From Kiritimatiellia bacterium (lineage in GTDB: Bacteria > Verrucomicrobiota > Kiritimatiellia > CAIQIC01 > Lenti-01), in assembly GCA_017527155.1 (NCBI GenBank), contig JAFXQI010000034.1:1-55198 (forward strand): a stretch of DNA of 55,198 nt, given 5' to 3'. Of this stretch, positions 16,608-24,723 are shown in pieces. Positions within the stretch are counted from its first letter, which is position 1, and the number at the start of each line of letters is the position of its first letter. Under the pieces are notes generated by a model. The model did no database searches. It had not been told where the DNA came from and saw nothing but the letters and a program-made list of their open reading frames with translations. The position numbers and the translations under genes are program-made.

Positions 16608-17627
16608 ATGGATAACAAGAAATACAAACAGGTTTATAATGTGGGCAAGATCGCTGATGCGAACTCGCCACCGATGAGTCGCCTAGTTATGCGTCCAGAA
16701 ATCCTAGCGCTGCATGCATTGTGTTGCCTCTACAAAAAGAAGGGTCTGACTGAGCCCGCCATCCAGCGTCACAAGTTGATTTCAACGTTTCAGACGGCCT
16801 TTGGGGAAAAATACGGGTTTACGCGAGAAGACTACCTTGCAGAACTTGAAGCCTACCGCAAGTGGGTGGATGCCAACATCATCTATCTTCAAGAAACTGA
16901 AAGAGAGTTGGACTATGCATTTCGTGCTAAGGCCGCTGGTGGGGACGAGAATGAGCGAACCCGAATGAAGCAGTTCCAGACCATGCTCCATGTTTCATCA
17001 GGAGAATCACAAGATTGGGTTCTGAAAGCCTATTTCGAATCAAATCATGGTCCCTTGACCTATGATGCTTTGCGCAAGATGGAAAAAGATTGGCATGGGA
17101 AGGATTCTCTGGACTCGAAATCTCTGATGTACGGAACGATTTCTCGATACTGGTTTTGGAAGCTGGACTATCTGCTTTGGGAAATGCATGAGCTGGATAA
17201 GAACAACAAGCTTTTTGCCGGCTTGGACAAAAACGAACATGATGCCATTCATGAATACCGCTTCCGGGACAATCGCTCTATCGAGCATTTGTATCCACAA
17301 GCCCAAGGCAATGCAACGTCACCGTGGGAAAGTCGTGAAAATCCCGCTGCGGCCATGCATTGCTTTGGGAACGTGGCCATGATGTCGGTAGAGGGGAATT
17401 CCTCCCAGCAGGACGATCCCTTTCAGGTTAAATTTGCACGAGTGAGAGTGTGGTTGGAACGTGGGCGATTGGAGAGCATCAAAATGCTGCTTATGTTCCA
17501 TCTCGCCGACAAGATGGCGGATGGTTGGACAGTCAAAGCGGATGGTTGGACAGTTGAAAAAGCCCTGACTCATGAAACAGCTATGATTTCTCTCTTGCAA
17601 GAGGATCTAAAGAAGTTTGAACCATAA
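16608..17627 (+). pseudogene. 5'-truncated DUF1524 paralogue of the 13953 gene
   Basis: The reading frame of 339 residues aligns with roughly residues 300-641 of the upstream GmrSD-like protein: RLVMRPEILALHAL against RLPMRPEVFALQTL, AYRKWVDANIIYLQ against TYRDWIDNNIIYLK, and NRSIEHLYPQ against NRSVEHLHPQ. The whole DUF262 half with its DGQQR motif is missing, and no ribosome binding site precedes the first Met, so it is probably a remnant. The C-terminus carries a small internal duplication (ADGWTVKADGWTVEKA). The HNH motif is intact, so a stand-alone nuclease cannot be excluded. GC is low, like its paralogue. Confidence 0.7.
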
Positions 17628-17650
17628 GACGAAGTGAAATTCTCTGTTCT

Positions 17651-17690
17651 GCAACCATTGGAAACATTTTTTCCAATCGTTGGAAAACTT
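17651..17690. repeat. Double TTCCAATNRTTGGAA palindrome
   Basis: CAACCATTGGAAACATTTT followed by TTCCAATCGTTGGAAAACTT, a copy of the paired palindrome found also at 9995, 28421 and 38865. Confidence 0.85.
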
Positions 17691-17727
17691 GCGCCGCGCC
17701 GGCGGGCCAGCGGATTGTGCAAAACCC

Positions 17728-17913
17728 GGGGGCGTTTCCGTTTTTCGACAGGATTTACAAGATTTACAGGATTTTGGAAGACCGTCCTCCACAGGCCGCC
17801 CAAAAACCGACCATGCCGCACAAGAATTGAACACTCTCAATACTCCCGCTTCCCGTCAGCATCCAGAAAGCGCCTTGTCTCCGCCTGTTTCCGCCGTTGG
17901 CACGGAACGTGCT
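17728..17913 (+). repeat. Promoter cassette, right copy of the direct repeat
   Basis: Near-identical partner of 15939-16123, again ending in a sigma-54 promoter, here upstream of the 17996 gene. Recombination between the copies would delete or duplicate the intervening 1.8 kb. Confidence 0.9.
17898..17913 (+). promoter_or_regulatory. Sigma-54 promoter upstream of the 17996 gene
   Basis: TGGCACGGAACGTGCT, identical to the site at 16108. The predicted start is near 17924, leaving a ~70-base leader that contains an inverted GACAGGATT repeat (17950-17982) before the ATG at 17996. Confidence 0.8.
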
Positions 17914-17995
17914 TGATGCTTGGGGTGTTTGAGTTGTTGCCAAAACCGGAAATCCTGTCCATCCTGTAAATCCTGTCCAAAGGAAAGGTCCCACC

Positions 17996-18691
17996 ATGAA
18001 GAAGTCCCCTCCGTTAGCCATCCGCTCCATCCGGCTCGACCTCGGCGAAGCGCTCGGGGAGCTGGAAGAACTGTGGGCGCGCATCCAGATTGCCGCCTTC
18101 GGGAAGATCCTCGCCAAGGAACTCGAACCGCGCAAGGAATACGCCGACCGGCTGGCCAAGCGGCTGCCCCTGACGGACAGCGACCTCTTCTACTCACTGG
18201 ACCACGCCTACCACCACCTCAACTTTGCCTGGAACTGCCGCCGCGCGCCGGAAGAGCGGGTCCGGGCCTGTGCGGATGCCGACTTCGTCCGCTGGTCGCG
18301 CTTCCCCACGGGCGCGCCGTTCCTCGACCTCCAGCCCCTGCCGCGCCGCGCCAAGGGCCCGCCGCGCGAAGCCGGTCTGGCCCTCGTCCGCCCCACCTGC
18401 ATCCTGCATGCCTACGCCCAACTGGCCGTGCGGCACCTCGGACTGCTCCGCGACATGGCCACCGCCGCCGCCGGGGAAGGCTCCATCCTCGGATGCAAAC
18501 CCGCGGTCCCGCTGCTGGAACCCTTCACCGAGGAAACCTTCGGCCGCCACCTCCACCGCATCTACCGCGACCTGGACACCCTCTGGGCCTGCCGCCGCCG
18601 CGCCGACGCCGCCGTCACCCGGCGAACCCACCTCCGCCGCGCGCGCTTCCCGTGGGTTTTCGTCGTTGCGGCGAGGCACCGTTTGGGGTGA
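17996..18691 (+). CDS. Unknown protein with AYHHLNFAWN motif (two-lobed)
   Basis: A 231-residue protein not recognised. It has two related halves. The first ends HAYHHLNFAWNCRRAPEERV then RWSRFP, and the second ends HRIYRDLDTLWACRRRADAAV then RARFP, each preceded by a long helix. It is rich in Arg and His, with no signal peptide or membrane segment. A shorter relative with the same motif is encoded just downstream at 18829. An AAGGAAAGG ribosome binding site precedes ATG 17996. It is driven by a sigma-54 promoter at 17898. The helical pattern with paired His/Tyr could be a nucleic-acid-binding or HEPN-like fold, but that is speculation. Confidence 0.7.
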   Translation: MKKSPPLAIRSIRLDLGEALGELEELWARIQIAAFGKILAKELEPRKEYADRLAKRLPLTDSDLFYSLDHAYHHLNFAWNCRRAPEERVRACADADFVRWSRFPTGAPFLDLQPLPRRAKGPPREAGLALVRPTCILHAYAQLAVRHLGLLRDMATAAAGEGSILGCKPAVPLLEPFTEETFGRHLHRIYRDLDTLWACRRRADAAVTRRTHLRRARFPWVFVVAARHRLG

Positions 18692-18716
18692 TGAAGCCCG
18701 AGCGAAAACTCCCCTC

Positions 18717-18812
18717 CGCCGGGCGGAGTTGTCTGCCCGGCGCCCTTGAAAAAGTTGTCCCGGGTTGTCCAAGTTGTCTCCAAAAAACAATTGTCGGAAA
18801 TTGTCATAATGG
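18717..18812. repeat. Dispersed repeat: GCCGGGCGG hairpin plus TTGTCC-rich block
   Basis: A GGGCGGAGTTGTCTGCCC hairpin followed by GGGTTGTCCAAGTTGTCTCC and ATTGTCGGAAATTGTC. Copies are at 19313-19365 (block only) and 48588-48697 (both parts). It lies between the two AYHHLNFAWN genes. Confidence 0.8.
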
Positions 18813-18828
18813 CCTGAAAGATTCCAAG

Positions 18829-19173
18829 ATGAAGAAACACAAATGCAACCTGGATTTGCTGTGGTTCCACGTGAACGAAGCGAAAGAGGAACTGGAATCC
18901 CTTCTGCGGGACATCCGCTGCGCGCAAGGGGAGAAGCCCGAGGGGGACGACATGTGTCTTCTGCCCCCGCAGGGCTTCACCGAAGAGCATCTGGCCGGGA
19001 GCCTTTCCCATGCCTACCACCATCTGAACTTCGCCTGGAACGGCCGGAACAAGACGATGCTCGAAGCCGATTCCCATTTCTCCCGCAACGAAAAATTCCC
19101 CCGCCATTTCGTCCGCTACTGGCCCCGCACCGCCCAAAACAAGCGGCAGAAATCCAGCCAAGGACTTTGGTGA
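18829..19173 (+). CDS. Short AYHHLNFAWN-motif protein
   Basis: A 114-residue protein. MKKHKCNLDLLWFHVNEAKEELESLLRDI is a helix like the start of the 17996 product, and SHAYHHLNFAWNGRNKTML then NEKFPRHF matches its first lobe (AYHHLNFAWN, then RFP). It is thus a single-lobed version of the same unknown family. The start is chosen at 18829 from the shared MKK start pattern; no clear ribosome binding site is visible. The 137 bases between the two genes hold a dispersed repeat. Confidence 0.65.
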   Translation: MKKHKCNLDLLWFHVNEAKEELESLLRDIRCAQGEKPEGDDMCLLPPQGFTEEHLAGSLSHAYHHLNFAWNGRNKTMLEADSHFSRNEKFPRHFVRYWPRTAQNKRQKSSQGLW

Positions 19174-19561
19174 CAGGCATTGCGTTCCGGAACTCCGATT
19201 TGTCCTGATTCCTGCGCCAAAGTTCCTACAAAGTCTCCTTCTGGATCATCCTGAAAGCAAAATGAGCAACCTGCTTGCCTTTACTCCCCTCCAACAATCC
19301 CATCCGCAGGATTGTCCAAGTTGTCTCCAAAACCATTGTCGGAAATTGTTGGTATTGTCTGACAATCTCTTTCCATCCGCATCCCTCCCGCCTTTCCATG
19401 TCCGCGAAGCGGTTTTCAGGGTTTTCAATGCAGATTCCATCCCACGCCAAGCCGTTCAAGTCCGCGAAGCGGGGTTCGAGATGTTCTTGTAGTTTCCCTC
19501 CTCCCGTTTTCCTCCCGCTTTCCCCTCCTTGCCAAGATGCCGGTCATCTGTCCGTTTAGGC
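19174..19561. repeat. Gene-free region with a compound dispersed repeat
   Basis: No credible gene. From 19313 it holds TTGTCCAAGTTGTCTCC, ATTGTCGGAAATTGTTGG and GTCTGACAAT, followed at 19391 by CTTTCCATGTCCGCGAAGCG, GGTTTTCAATG and a second TCCGCGAAGCGG near 19460. The same order recurs at 48630-48835, and its second half recurs at 20362. Confidence 0.8.
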
Positions 19562-19606
19562 TTGAAGCCACCTTTCACACGTATAGAATGGCAGAAGAAA
19601 ATACGT
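19562..19606 (+). promoter_or_regulatory. Promoter and possible operator of the second RHH/PIN pair
   Basis: -35 TTGAAG (19562-19567), 16 bases, then -10 TAGAAT (19584-19589). A six-base inverted repeat, ACGTAT (19579-19584) and ATACGT (19601-19606), straddles the -10 and start region, as expected for antitoxin self-repression. Confidence 0.5.
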
Positions 19607-19624
19607 ACAACGGAGCCTTGATCC

Positions 19625-19888
19625 ATGAGCACCATGAAGCTGACCCTCAGCATCCCCCGTCCTGTCCTGGAGAATGCCCGGCGGCTTTCGAAAAGGCGCC
19701 GGGAAAGCATTTCGTCGATGTTTTCCCGCTTTGTCGAGGCTGCGGGGCGTGAACTGCCGGCGGAACCGAGTTATCCACCGAAGACGCTCCGGGCCTTGTC
19801 ATTGGCCCGCGGAGCCCGTTCCGTCCCGGGGGACCTGGACTGGCGTGCCATCCGCGATGAACGCCTGGCGGAAAGGTTCGCCCCGTGA
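19625..19888 (+). CDS. DUF6364-like ribbon-helix-helix antitoxin
   Basis: An 87-residue antitoxin. MSTMKLTLSIPRPVLENARRLSKRRRESISSMFSRFVEA gives a basic ribbon followed by the two RHH helices. The remainder (LSLARGARSVPGDLDWRAIRDERLAERF) is the toxin-binding tail. The ATG at 19625 follows ACGGAG; the ATG at 19634 is an alternative start. Its TGA overlaps the GTG start of the PIN gene by four bases, so the two are translationally coupled. Confidence 0.8.
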   Translation: MSTMKLTLSIPRPVLENARRLSKRRRESISSMFSRFVEAAGRELPAEPSYPPKTLRALSLARGARSVPGDLDWRAIRDERLAERFAP

Positions 19889-20310
19889 AGCCGAAACTGT
19901 TCTTCGACACGAACGTCCTCCTCGACGTCGTGTTGCGCCGTCCGGAATTCTTTGTCCCCGCCGCCTCGGCGTGGGCCCTGTGTGAGACGGGTGCCGCCCG
20001 CGGCTATGTCTCGGCCATCTCCCTCAACAACGTCCACTACGTTGCGGCGAAGTTCATCGGCCGCGAAAACGCGCTCTCGGCCGTCCGCCTGATTCTCGGC
20101 ATCTTCTCCGTCGTTCCCCTCGACGCCCCCATCCTCCGCGAAGCGGCCGACATTCCGCACAAGGACTTCGGGGACGACATCCAGCTGGCCTCCGCCCTGC
20201 GCTGCGGCGCCACGTGCATTCTCTCGCGCGACCGCGCCCATTATCCTCCGGGCGTGCTCCCCGTACTCTCCCCCGCCGATTACCTTGCCTCCTCCGGCTC
20301 CCCCGGATGA
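19885..20310 (+). CDS. PIN-domain toxin (VapC-like)
   Basis: A 141-residue PIN ribonuclease. KLFFDTNVLLDVVLRRPEFF has the first catalytic Asp, AISLNNVHYVAAKFIG is the central segment, and KDFGDDIQLASALRCGATCILSRDRAHY has the clustered acidic residues and the CILSRD core strand of the family. The GTG start at 19885 overlaps the antitoxin stop. It is a different PIN lineage from the 6198 toxin and a complete pair in its own right. Confidence 0.85.
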   Translation: MKPKLFFDTNVLLDVVLRRPEFFVPAASAWALCETGAARGYVSAISLNNVHYVAAKFIGRENALSAVRLILGIFSVVPLDAPILREAADIPHKDFGDDIQLASALRCGATCILSRDRAHYPPGVLPVLSPADYLASSGSPG

Positions 20311-20756
20311 GGTTGTTCCCCGCCGCGGCTCCAAGTCGGTCCATTCCATCCGCTTCCCTCCCGCTTTCCATGTCCGCGAAGCGGTTTCCATGGTTTTCAA
20401 TGTTGATTCAAACCCCGTCCATACCAAACCATTCGAGACATTCTTGTAGATTCCCCTGCTCTCCTCCCGCTCCCTTGGCGGCCTTGGCGGACTTTGCGTG
20501 AGACATTCTTCCGCCCTCCTCCCGCTCTCCATCCGCTAGGCGCGGCAAGATGCCGCACCCCCGGAAGCGGCGCCGGACCCACTGAACAACCATCGCGCTA
20601 CTTCCAGGAGGTGCGGCTTCCAGCCGCGCCCCGACGGCTGGGAAGCGGGAGTCAAGCGTCTGTCCTGCAGCACCGCGGGCACCCCGCCCGCAGGGCGCAC
20701 CGCAAACTCGTCACTCGTCTCTCGTCACTCGTCACTCCGCCCGCAGGGCGCCCTCG
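20311..20756. repeat. Gene-free region of mixed dispersed repeats
   Basis: No credible gene. It contains CTTTCCATGTCCGCGAAGCG from 20364 (second half of the compound repeat), a GGCGCGGCAAGATGCCGCAC hairpin near 20540 (relatives at 28622 and 48900), GGTGCGGCTTCCAGCCGCGC at about 20611, and a CTCGTCA/CTCGTCT heptamer array at 20706-20737. Confidence 0.75.
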
Positions 20757-21278
20757 TCACTCCAGCGGGCAATCCCCGCAGAAGCCCCGCCTCCCGCAGC
20801 CGGGGCAGAAGTCGCCGCGCCATACCGCGTCGAACTGGCCCGCCAGCGGCTCCACCAGCGACGGGTCGTCCGTCAGGATGCCGTTCTCGAAGTTGCGTTT
20901 CCGCACGCTCTTCGCGCCCATGCCCGCGCCCGTCAGGTTCGCGCTGCCGAAGTAGGCCCGGCGGCCGTCCGCGATGACGCATTTGAAATGCACGCGCGGG
21001 CACAGCATCCGCTCCATCCCGCCCCACAGGGCCGGATACCGGTCGAAATCCTCCCGCCAGTTCGGCCCCGGCTCCTTCGCGTGGACCAGCCGAACCTCGA
21101 CGCCCCGCTCCACCAGCCCCGCCAGCACCCCCAGGAACGGCACCATCGCCCGCCCTCCCGCCTCCACGTGCAGATCCTTGATGTCCGCCGTCGCGATCCA
21201 CAGCCTCTTCCGCACCTCCGGCACGAGCCCGCACACCACCCGCTCGTAGATTTCCCGGTCGCTGACGAATTCGATCAT
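20757..21278 (-). CDS. Phospholipase D-like protein with C-terminal cysteine cluster
   Basis: A 173-residue single-HKD protein. MIEFVSDREIYERVVCGLV and KRLWIATADIKDLHV form the first strands, and HFKCVIADGRRAYFGSANLTGAG is the catalytic HxK(x)4D segment with the conserved GSANLT. The tail CPGCGRRGFCGDCP has four cysteines suited to bind zinc or an Fe-S cluster. Small PLD-fold proteins of this kind act as phosphodiesterases or nucleases, probably as dimers. A candidate promoter (TTGTTT, 16 bases, TATGAT) lies upstream of ATG 21278. A decayed inverted copy of its 5' half and upstream region lies at 21605-21925. Confidence 0.85.
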   Translation of the reverse strand: MIEFVSDREIYERVVCGLVPEVRKRLWIATADIKDLHVEAGGRAMVPFLGVLAGLVERGVEVRLVHAKEPGPNWREDFDRYPALWGGMERMLCPRVHFKCVIADGRRAYFGSANLTGAGMGAKSVRKRNFENGILTDDPSLVEPLAGQFDAVWRGDFCPGCGRRGFCGDCPLE

Positions 21279-21925
21279 GTTGCCGCCCGCCTTGTTTGGT
21301 CCATTGCTTTCATCCCGGCCATCATACCGCCCATGGCCTCGAAAACAAGGACACGGAATCCTCGTGTGGACAGGGAATCATTGGCACAAAAGAACAGAAA
21401 GCTTTTGGCCCGGCATTCGCAAGGCGCCCGCCGCCTTTGCCCGGCCTTTGCCTGACTTCATCACCCCAGGCGGCGCGTGGCCGCCGTGACGAACCCCCAC
21501 GGGATGCGCACGCGGAGGAGGTGTGTCCGCCGCAACATCCCGAATGCCGCTCCGCGGACTCGAACGGCTTGGAAGGGGAAGCAATCAACATTGAAAAGCA
21601 TGAATTTTTGTCCTTTTGTGCCAGTGATTCCCTGTCCACACGAGGATTCCGTGTCCTTCGTTTTCGAAGGCATGGGCGGTATGGTGGCCGGGATGGGAAC
21701 AATGGGCCAAACAAGGCGGGCGGCTGCATGATCGAATTCGTCAGCGACCGCGAAATCCAGGAGAGGGTGGTGTGCGGGCTTGTGCGGAGGTGCGGCAGAG
21801 GCTCTGGCGCGCGACGGCGGACATCGAGGATCTGCACGTGGAGGCGGGAGGGCGGACGATGTGCCGGCGGGGCTGGTGGAGCGGGGCGTCGAGGTGCGGC
21901 TGGACCACGCGAAGGAGCCGGGCCG
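21072..21925. repeat. Large inverted repeat with ~330- and ~320-bp arms around a ~200-bp spacer
   Basis: Arm 1 (about 21072-21402) covers the 5' half and upstream DNA of the PLD-like gene. Arm 2 (about 21605-21925) is the same sequence in reverse orientation with point changes and small deletions. For example CCTCGTGTGGACAGGGAATC (arm 1) faces GATTCCCTGTCCACACGAGG (arm 2). The spacer has no gene but includes TCCGCGGACTCGAACG and AATCAACATTG, fragments of the compound dispersed repeat in inverse orientation. Confidence 0.85.
21728..21925 (+). pseudogene. Decayed 5' fragment of the PLD-like gene
   Basis: It begins MIEFVSDREIQERVVCGLV like the intact gene at 21278, then a one-base deletion shifts the frame. 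The second part resumes in another frame as VRQRLWRATADIEDLHVEAG, an internal deletion of about 15-18 bases follows, and homology ends after HAKEPG. The HKD half is absent, so it cannot be functional. Confidence 0.85.
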
Positions 21926-22052
21926 TCCCCTTCGGCAATCCGCTCCCCGCTGGCGGTTGCGCCTTGTGTTTTGCCGCGGGGCGGGGTACAAGGGGGCATG
22001 GATCGGGTCCGCGCGGGCGCGCTCCGGAAAAGAAGCACACGGAGGATCATGC

Positions 22053-23279
22053 ATGAAGGACAAATACACCAGCGAGCTTGAACCCGGCTTCACGCCGGTG
22101 ACCATCGGAGGGGAGGCGGCACGCTGCCTGCTCTGCCACGACGCGCCTTGTTCCAAGGCCTGTCCCGCGGGGACCGACCCGGCGAAATTCATCCGGTCGG
22201 TGCGGTTCCGCAACTTCAAGGGCGCCGCGGAAACCATCCGCGAAAACAACGTGCTCGGCGCGGTCTGCGCGCGGGTCTGCCCCCAGGAGAAGTACTGCCA
22301 GATGGGATGCTCGCGCAGCGGCATCGACCGGCCCATCGAAATCGGGCTGATCCAGCGGTACGTGACGGACATGGAGGCGGCGCTCGGGATGAAGGTCCTC
22401 GAAAAGGCCGCCCCCAACGGCAAGAAGGCCGCGGTCATCGGCGGCGGGCCCGGCGGGCTCGCGGTCGCCGCGGAGCTGCTCAAGCGGGGGTGGGTGGTGG
22501 AACTCTTCGAGAAGGACGCGAAGCTCGGCGGGTACCTGCGCTACGGCGTGCCGGAGTACCGGCTGCCGTCCAAGGTGCTGGATTTGGAAATCCAGCGCAT
22601 CCTCGACCTCGGGCTCGTGGCGCACACGGGCGTGGAGGTCGGCAAGGATGTCACGGTCGACGGGCTCAAGGGCCAATTCGACGCGGTGGTGCTGGCGATC
22701 GGCCTCTCGGCCGGGAAGTGGCTGCCGATGTTCGAGGGGAATCCGGCGGTGGAGACGGCGGTGTCGTTCCTGCGCCGCGCGAAGGAGGCCGGCGGGGAGA
22801 TCGACATCCCGGCGAACGTGCTGGTGGTCGGCGGCGGCGACGTCTCGATGGATGTCTGCACGACGCTCAAGCTGCTCGGCGCGAAGAACGTCACGGCGGT
22901 CGTGTACGAGGAGCTCTGCGAGTTCAAGGCCAGCCGCAAGGAGCTCGCCGGGGCGCGCGAGGCCGGCGTGTCGATCCACGACGGCTACGTGCCCACCGCG
23001 GTCGACGGCAACAAGGTCACGTTCCGCCACCGCAAGATCGACGCGGAACTCTCCTACACCGCCGACCGGATCATCCTCGCCATCGGCCAGGAGGTCGCCG
23101 CGGGCGGCCTCGGGCTCGCGTTCGAGCGCAACCGGATCGGGGACGAATCCCTGAAGGCCGGGGACAAGCTGTACGTCGTCGGCGACGTCTCGGCGGACCC
23201 GGAGAAAACCGTGGTCGGCGCGGTCGCGGGAGCGAAACGCGCGGCGGCCCTCATCGACGAAGAGCTGGGAGGAAAGTGA
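22053..23279 (+). CDS. preT: NAD-dependent dihydropyrimidine dehydrogenase, subunit PreT
   Basis: A 408-residue flavin/Fe-S subunit that takes electrons from NADH and passes them to PreA for reduction of uracil or thymine to the 5,6-dihydro form. The N-terminal cysteine region ([16 protein letters not shown], then [15 protein letters not shown]) binds iron-sulfur clusters as in glutamate-synthase small subunits. [16 protein letters not shown] is the FAD site and [13 protein letters not shown] the NAD site, and the C-terminal [20 protein letters not shown] closes the FAD domain. The start has a GGAGGA ribosome binding site. It is one base away from preA, so they are co-transcribed. Confidence 0.92.
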   Translation: MKDKYTSELEPGFTPVTIGGEAARCLLCHDAPCSKACPAGTDPAKFIRSVRFRNFKGAAETIRENNVLGAVCARVCPQEKYCQMGCSRSGIDRPIEIGLIQRYVTDMEAALGMKVLEKAAPNGKKAAVIGGGPGGLAVAAELLKRGWVVELFEKDAKLGGYLRYGVPEYRLPSKVLDLEIQRILDLGLVAHTGVEVGKDVTVDGLKGQFDAVVLAIGLSAGKWLPMFEGNPAVETAVSFLRRAKEAGGEIDIPANVLVVGGGDVSMDVCTTLKLLGAKNVTAVVYEELCEFKASRKELAGAREAGVSIHDGYVPTAVDGNKVTFRHRKIDAELSYTADRIILAIGQEVAAGGLGLAFERNRIGDESLKAGDKLYVVGDVSADPEKTVVGAVAGAKRAAALIDEELGGK

Positions 23280-23280
23280 G

Positions 23281-24528
23281 ATGATCAAGAAAGATTTGTC
23301 CGTCGAGTTCCTGGGGGTGCGTTTCGAGAACCCCTTCTGCCTGTCGTCCTCGCCGGTCGGCAACTGCTACGAGATGTGCAAGAAGGCCTACGACACCGGC
23401 TTCGGCGGCGTGGTCTTCAAGACCATCGGCCCCAAGAGCTACTTCATCGACGAGGTCTCCCCCCGCTTCGACAAGCTCGACAAGGAATGCACCCCCTTCG
23501 TCGGCTTCAAGAACATGGAGCAGATTGCCGAGCATCCGCTCGAGCAGAATCTCGCCGACATCCGGCGGCTCAAGGCCGAGTACCCGGACAAGGTCCTCAT
23601 CGCCTCCATCATGGGCAACGACGAGGCCACCTGGGAGGAACTCGCCCGCCTTGCCGAAGAAGCCGGCGCCGACATGCTCGAGCTCAACTTCTCGTGCCCG
23701 CAGATGACGTCCCACGCCATGGGCTCCGACGTCGGGTCCAACCCCGACCTGTGCCGGAAGTACTGCGCGGCCGTCAAGCGCGGCTCCAAGCTGCCCGTCC
23801 TCGCCAAGATGACCCCGAACATCACCGACATGGTGCCCGTCGCCATCGCCTCCCTCGAAGGCGGCGCCGACGGCATCGCGGCCATCAACACCATCAAGTC
23901 CGTCTGCAACGTCGATCTCGCCCGCGAAATCGGCATGCCGATCGTCGACGGCAAGTCCTCCATCTCCGGCTACTCCGGCAAGGCCGTCAAGCCGGTCGCC
24001 CTGCGGTTCATCCAGCAGATGCGCGCCGACCCGCGGCTCAAGGACCTGGCGATCTCCGGCATCGGCGGCATCGAGACGTGGGAAGACGCGGCGGAGTTCA
24101 TCCTGCTGGGCGCCACGACCCTGCAGATGACGACCTCCGTCATGCAGTACGGCTACCGGGTCGTCGAGGATCTCAAGAACGGCCTGATGCACTTCATGGC
24201 CGAGAAGGGCGTCGACCGCCTGCAGGACCTCGTCGGGCGTGCCACCGCCAACATCATCCCGGCAGAGGAACTCAACCGCGACTACATCGTCTATCCCGAG
24301 ATCGACTCCGACGCGTGCGTCGGCTGCGGGCGCTGCTACATCAGCTGCTACGACGGCGCGCACCAGGCCATGAAGTGGGACGAGGCGGACCGCCGCCCCT
24401 TCTGCGACCACGAGAAGTGCGTCGGCTGCCACCTCTGCGCCCTGGTCTGCCCCGTCGGCGCCATCTCCAAGGGCGAGATCGAGATCAAGCCCGGCCGCGC
24501 CACCAAGGCGGAGAACGTGCGGGTGTAG
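23281..24528 (+). CDS. preA: NAD-dependent dihydropyrimidine dehydrogenase, subunit PreA
   Basis: A 415-residue catalytic subunit with a dihydroorotate-dehydrogenase-like FMN barrel and two 4Fe-4S clusters. [33 protein letters not shown] and [15 protein letters not shown] are the substrate and FMN segments and closely resemble E. coli PreA as I remember it. The C-terminal ferredoxin domain has [19 protein letters not shown] and [16 protein letters not shown]. With PreT it forms the reductive pyrimidine degradation (or reverse) enzyme. No dihydropyrimidinase gene is nearby, so the rest of the pathway lies elsewhere or is absent. Ribosome binding site GGAGGAAAG. Confidence 0.95.
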   Translation: MIKKDLSVEFLGVRFENPFCLSSSPVGNCYEMCKKAYDTGFGGVVFKTIGPKSYFIDEVSPRFDKLDKECTPFVGFKNMEQIAEHPLEQNLADIRRLKAEYPDKVLIASIMGNDEATWEELARLAEEAGADMLELNFSCPQMTSHAMGSDVGSNPDLCRKYCAAVKRGSKLPVLAKMTPNITDMVPVAIASLEGGADGIAAINTIKSVCNVDLAREIGMPIVDGKSSISGYSGKAVKPVALRFIQQMRADPRLKDLAISGIGGIETWEDAAEFILLGATTLQMTTSVMQYGYRVVEDLKNGLMHFMAEKGVDRLQDLVGRATANIIPAEELNRDYIVYPEIDSDACVGCGRCYISCYDGAHQAMKWDEADRRPFCDHEKCVGCHLCALVCPVGAISKGEIEIKPGRATKAENVRV

Positions 24529-24553
24529 ACCGGACAGGCATGGAATTGCCCGA

Positions 24554-24580
24554 GGGCGGCCGGCTTCCGGCCGCCCTTTT
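24554..24580 (+). terminator. Rho-independent terminator of preTA
   Basis: A perfect 10-bp stem, GGGCGGCCGG and CCGGCCGCCC, with loop CTT, followed by TTTTCC, 26 bases after the preA stop. Confidence 0.92.
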
Positions 24581-24723
24581 CCGTACGGGAGGGTAGGGGA
24601 GGGACGTGCCCCGCTCCGCGTCCGGAGCGCTCCCCTTGGGAATGGACCGACGGGGCCCCATCATTTTTCAAGTGCGGAAAGGCCGCAAGTCGGTTATAAC
24701 CGCATGCGATCAAGGAGACGGCG

